7,000 nt of DNA from DASVRA01 sp036388855 (lineage in GTDB: Bacteria > Pseudomonadota > Alphaproteobacteria > Caulobacterales > Caulobacteraceae): contig DASVRA010000015.1 of assembly GCA_036388855.1 (NCBI GenBank), positions 1-7,000 of the forward strand. Direction: 5' to 3'. This document shows positions 5,176 through 7,000 of the stretch, piece after piece (within the stretch, counting starts at the first letter, position 1; every line of letters begins with the position of its first letter). Below the pieces are notes generated by a model that did not search any database, was not told where the DNA came from, and was given only the letters and a program-made list of their open reading frames with translations. The translations under genes were made by a program, and so were the position numbers.

Positions 5176-6578
5176 TTGCCGGGCGGCCCCGCGAGCGCCG
5201 TGACCATGTCGCGCCAGTGGTCCAGATCCTCGTAGAAGGCCTTCACCGGCAGCCGCTCGTCGCGCCCGTGCGCGCGCATGTCGTCGGGCACCACGCCCCA
5301 GGCGCCGTCGACGCCGTAGGTCGGCACGCCCCCGGCGCGCAGGTAGGCGCCGTCGGTGGCGCCGGCCGACATGCTGGGGATCACCGGGGACTCGGGGTGG
5401 CGGGCGCGCACCGCCTTGGTGAAGGCGCCCAGCACGTCGTCGCGCAGCGGCGAGGGCGGCGAGGGGTCGGGGGTGCCGGTGATGGCGATCTCCACCCCTG
5501 GGTCGGCCGCCACGCGCTTCAGCTCGGCGAGGGTGGCTTCCGCCGACACGCCGGGGAAGACGCGGCAGTTGACGTTGGCGCTGGCGGTCTGGGGCAGGGC
5601 GTTATGGGCGTGGCCGCCCGACAGCATGGTGGCCACGCAGGTGGTGCGGGTCGAGCCGACCTCGCCGGGCTCGGCCTCGATGCGGTCGGCGGCGGCGCGG
5701 TCATTGGGGTTGTCGGCGAAGCGCAGCATCGCCGCGCCGAGTTCGCCGCCGTAGGTCTTGGCCTGGGCGCGAAAATAGGCCCGGGTGGTGTCGTTGATCA
5801 TCGGCGAGAAGCGGTGCTGCGACACGCGCGTCAGCGCCGCGGCCAATTGGTAGATGGCGTTGTCGGCGCGGGGAGCGGAGGAGTGGCCGCCCTTGTTGTG
5901 CACCGTCAGCGTGTAGTCGGCGTACATCTTCTCCGAGGTCTGGAAGCCGAAGCCGAGCGGCTTGCCGTCGGGGGTGAAGCCCCCTCCCCCGGCGTCGCTG
6001 TTGAGCGCGTATTCGGCGTCGATCAGGGGGCGATGATCGCGCACCAGGGTGGCCATGTGCTCGCCCTCGGTCTCCTCGTCGCCGGTGAAGGCGATGATCA
6101 GGTCGCGGTCGGGGCGGTAGCCGTCAGCCTTGAGCCAGAGGAACAGGGCCGCCAGGGTGACCACGCCGGATTTGATGTCGCTGGTCCCGCGCCCGTAGAA
6201 ATAGCCGCCCTCCTCGGTCAGCTTGAACGGGTCCTTGGTCCAGTCGGACGGCAGGGCGTCGACCACGTCCATGTGGGAGATCAGCAGGATCGGCTTCTTG
6301 CCCGAGGCGCCCGTGCCCCGGTAGCGGACCACCAGGGAAGCCGTGCCCTTAATCGGCACCAGTTGGATGTCGGCGGCGGGGAAGCCGCCCTTGCGAAACT
6401 CCCCGGCCAAGTACTCGGCGAGCTGCGTCACCTCGGGCCGGCCGGCGACGGAGCGCAAGGCGATCGACTTGTCGAACAGCTCCCGCTGCTTGGCCTGCCA
6501 CTGGGGCGGGGCGGCCTGCGCCGCGAACGCCAGGGCCGCCGCGGCGACCCCCGCCAGCCGAGCCGTCAGTCCAGCCAT
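5172..6578 (-). CDS. Secreted M20-family zinc metallopeptidase
   Basis: This 468-residue enzyme is predicted to cleave peptides or deacylate amino acids in the periplasm, using two metal ions. Residues 1-22 are a signal peptide (MAGLTARLAGVAAAALAFAAQA). All M20 active-site residues can be read: His102 and Asp104 (LISHMDVVD), bridging Asp134 (YGRGTSDIKSG), catalytic Glu168 and ligand Glu169 (FTGDEETEGEH), Asp195 (NSDAGGG) and His437 (AHGRDERLP). The lid or dimerisation domain lies between about 215 and 340 and contains the usual NKGGHSSAP. ATDGAYLRAGGVPTYG matches the conserved C-terminal region. I start at ATG 6578 because AAGGAGG lies 5 bases upstream. An in-frame ATG at 6647 would put about 23 polar residues before the signal peptide. 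The family includes carboxypeptidase, dipeptidase and aminoacylase types, so the substrate cannot be assigned. The gene overlaps the PepSY gene by 4 bases. Confidence 0.94.
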   Translation of the reverse strand: MAGLTARLAGVAAAALAFAAQAAPPQWQAKQRELFDKSIALRSVAGRPEVTQLAEYLAGEFRKGGFPAADIQLVPIKGTASLVVRYRGTGASGKKPILLISHMDVVDALPSDWTKDPFKLTEEGGYFYGRGTSDIKSGVVTLAALFLWLKADGYRPDRDLIIAFTGDEETEGEHMATLVRDHRPLIDAEYALNSDAGGGGFTPDGKPLGFGFQTSEKMYADYTLTVHNKGGHSSAPRADNAIYQLAAALTRVSQHRFSPMINDTTRAYFRAQAKTYGGELGAAMLRFADNPNDRAAADRIEAEPGEVGSTRTTCVATMLSGGHAHNALPQTASANVNCRVFPGVSAEATLAELKRVAADPGVEIAITGTPDPSPPSPLRDDVLGAFTKAVRARHPESPVIPSMSAGATDGAYLRAGGVPTYGVDGAWGVVPDDMRAHGRDERLPVKAFYEDLDHWRDMVTALAGPPGK

Positions 6579-6583
6579 ACGAT

Positions 6584-6590
6584 CCTCCTT
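6584..6590 (-). promoter_or_regulatory. Ribosome binding site fixing the M20 peptidase start
   Basis: AAGGAGG on the minus strand, 5 bases before ATG 6578, is a full anti-Shine-Dalgarno match. It decides for the internal start that gives a clean signal peptide over the upstream in-frame ATG at 6647. Confidence 0.85.
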
Positions 6591-6657
6591 CGGTCCCATA
6601 GGCCTCCAGCTTAGCAGGCGCGGCCGCCCGCGCGACCGCAATTTCATTGGAGCGGAC

Positions 6658-6682
6658 GTGCGTGGCCCAACCGCCCACGCGC
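6658..6682 (+). repeat. 8-bp stem, better formed as plus-strand RNA
   Basis: GTGCGTGG (6658-6665) pairs with CCACGCGC (6675-6682) across a 9-base loop. The second pair is T6659 with G6681, a U.G wobble on the plus strand but an A-C mismatch on the minus strand. An alternative fold pairs CCGCCC (6671-6676) with GGGCGG (6713-6718), enclosing the next hairpin. Confidence 0.4.
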
Positions 6683-6691
6683 CGTGTCTTC

Positions 6692-6707
6692 CTCGCCGTG
6701 AGGCGAG
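6692..6707 (+). repeat. 6-bp hairpin with a GNRA (GTGA) tetraloop
   Basis: CTCGCC (6692-6697) and GGCGAG (6702-6707) form a perfect stem closed by GTGA on the plus strand, a member of the very stable GNRA loop class. On the minus strand the loop reads TCAC, which is not a special loop. Confidence 0.45.
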
Positions 6708-6725
6708 CGGGAGGGCGGCGGGGCG

Positions 6726-6740
6726 CCGGGCACTGCCCGG
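6726..6740. repeat. 6-bp hairpin with a three-base loop
   Basis: CCGGGC (6726-6731) pairs with GCCCGG (6735-6740) around ACT. The right arm overlaps the first of the CCGGAGC heptamers. Confidence 0.4.
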
Positions 6741-6830
6741 AGCAATGGAATAACCGTTTCGGCAGGTCCGGTACGCCCCGCGCGGTTCGTTTTCGGCCAG
6801 CGTCCGGCAGGCGCACGTCTTAGGTGCTAC

Positions 6831-6892
6831 CCGGAGCCCGGAGCTTCATTCCCCTGCTTCGGGGCGATCAGCTCCGGGCGGCGGCGCTCCGG
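6831..6892. repeat. Compound two-level hairpin built on CCGGAGC repeats
   Basis: Two tandem CCGGAGC heptamers (6831-6837 and 6838-6844) face two inverted copies (6886-6892 and 6871-6877). The outer 7-bp stem is separated by a one-sided bulge from an inner stem of up to 9 bp (CCCGGAGCT with AGCTCCGGG). A symmetric 5x5 internal loop and a terminal CCCC/GGGG stem with a 6-base loop follow. The internal loop on the minus strand starts with tandem G.A pairs. The strand of any transcript is not known. Confidence 0.5.
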
Positions 6893-6957
6893 TCGCCCGG
6901 GGCACGCCGCCACGCCGTCCACGGGCGGGTGGAGCCGCACTGCCCCATCCCCGGACC

Positions 6958-6978
6958 GCCGGCGTAACCCCCGCCGGC
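6958..6978. repeat. 7-bp inverted repeat near the right edge
   Basis: GCCGGCG (6958-6964) and CGCCGGC (6972-6978) form a perfect stem around TAACCCC. It has no T run on either side, so it is not a typical terminator. Confidence 0.4.
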
Positions 6979-7000
6979 CTGCCGCCCGGCTCGCTGGGCC

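Larger units (their letters stand above)
6591..7000. other. Gene-free, GC-rich tract with many inverted repeats
   Basis: No frame in this stretch of about 410 bases has both a credible start with a ribosome binding site and a protein-like composition. The frames open on both strands are rich in Arg, Pro, Gly and Ala, as expected for non-coding GC-rich DNA. The stretch holds at least five inverted repeats, listed separately. The heptamer CCGGAGC occurs at 6737, 6831 and 6838, with inverted copies GCTCCGG at 6871 and 6886. I found no tRNA, no RNase P, SRP or tmRNA signature, and no strong promoter for the M20 gene. Confidence 0.6.

Noticed and set aside
6824..6967. A 47-codon plus-strand frame starting with GTG.
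   Set aside because: It has no ribosome binding site, is exactly antiparallel to the rejected minus frame, and runs through the compound hairpin.
6827..7000. A minus-strand frame open to the right edge, ending PELIAPKQGNEAPGSG before TAG.
   Set aside because: The C-terminus looks natural, but the rest is a run of Arg, Gly, Pro and Ala typical of shadow frames. The opposite strand is equally open, and the region is dominated by inverted repeats. More sequence to the right would be needed.
6645..7000. tmRNA, RNase P RNA, SRP RNA or a tRNA in the right-end spacer.
   Set aside because: I could not find the GAGGAAAGTCC core of RNase P, the GGAAGG-type SRP loop, an ANDN-type tag sequence, or a tRNA T-loop on either strand.

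Overview
This 7 kb window comes from a very GC-rich bacterial chromosome, most likely an alphaproteobacterium of the Caulobacteraceae. I infer that from the S9 protein with a roughly 25-residue N-terminal extension, the rplM-rpsI pair, and several secreted or cofactor-type proteins written almost entirely in codons ending in G or C. The genus (Phenylobacterium or a relative) is a guess. Every gene I can support is on the minus strand, so the window is transcribed from right to left.

From right to left the layout is as follows. (1) 6579-7000 has no convincing gene. It is rich in inverted repeats, and two of them look better as plus-strand RNA (a U.G-compatible stem and a GNRA-loop hairpin). 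(2) 5172-6578 encodes a secreted M20-family metallopeptidase. Its stop codon overlaps the start of a PepSY-type inner-membrane protein (4435-5175) by four bases (ATGA). (3) A 153-base spacer with two hairpins is followed by a 37-residue membrane microprotein (4168-4281) with a strong ribosome binding site. (4) An alkaline phosphatase (2639-4084, possibly starting at 4123) is complete in its catalytic residues. Its signal peptide appears to begin upstream of the only ATG, and its metal-site pattern is the mammalian His/His type rather than the E. coli Asp/Lys type.

(5) A promoter with a perfect TTGACA box and a short leader precede the ribosomal operon rplM-rpsI (2485 to 1530). The operon ends in a 9-bp terminator-like hairpin. 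(6) Only 19 bases after that hairpin starts gloA (glyoxalase I). It is followed 10 bases later by a periplasmic cyclophilin-type prolyl isomerase (187-1005). (7) The left edge holds the first 40 codons of a membrane protein of the ELKRRNV type, often followed by TPR repeats.

Functionally this is mostly core and envelope metabolism: ribosome assembly, methylglyoxal detoxification, periplasmic protein folding, phosphate release and peptide cleavage. I see no defence system, CRISPR array, transposase, phage gene, tRNA or rRNA. The points most worth a second look are the microprotein, the phosphatase start and active site, the peptidase/PepSY coupling, and the structured gene-free right end.
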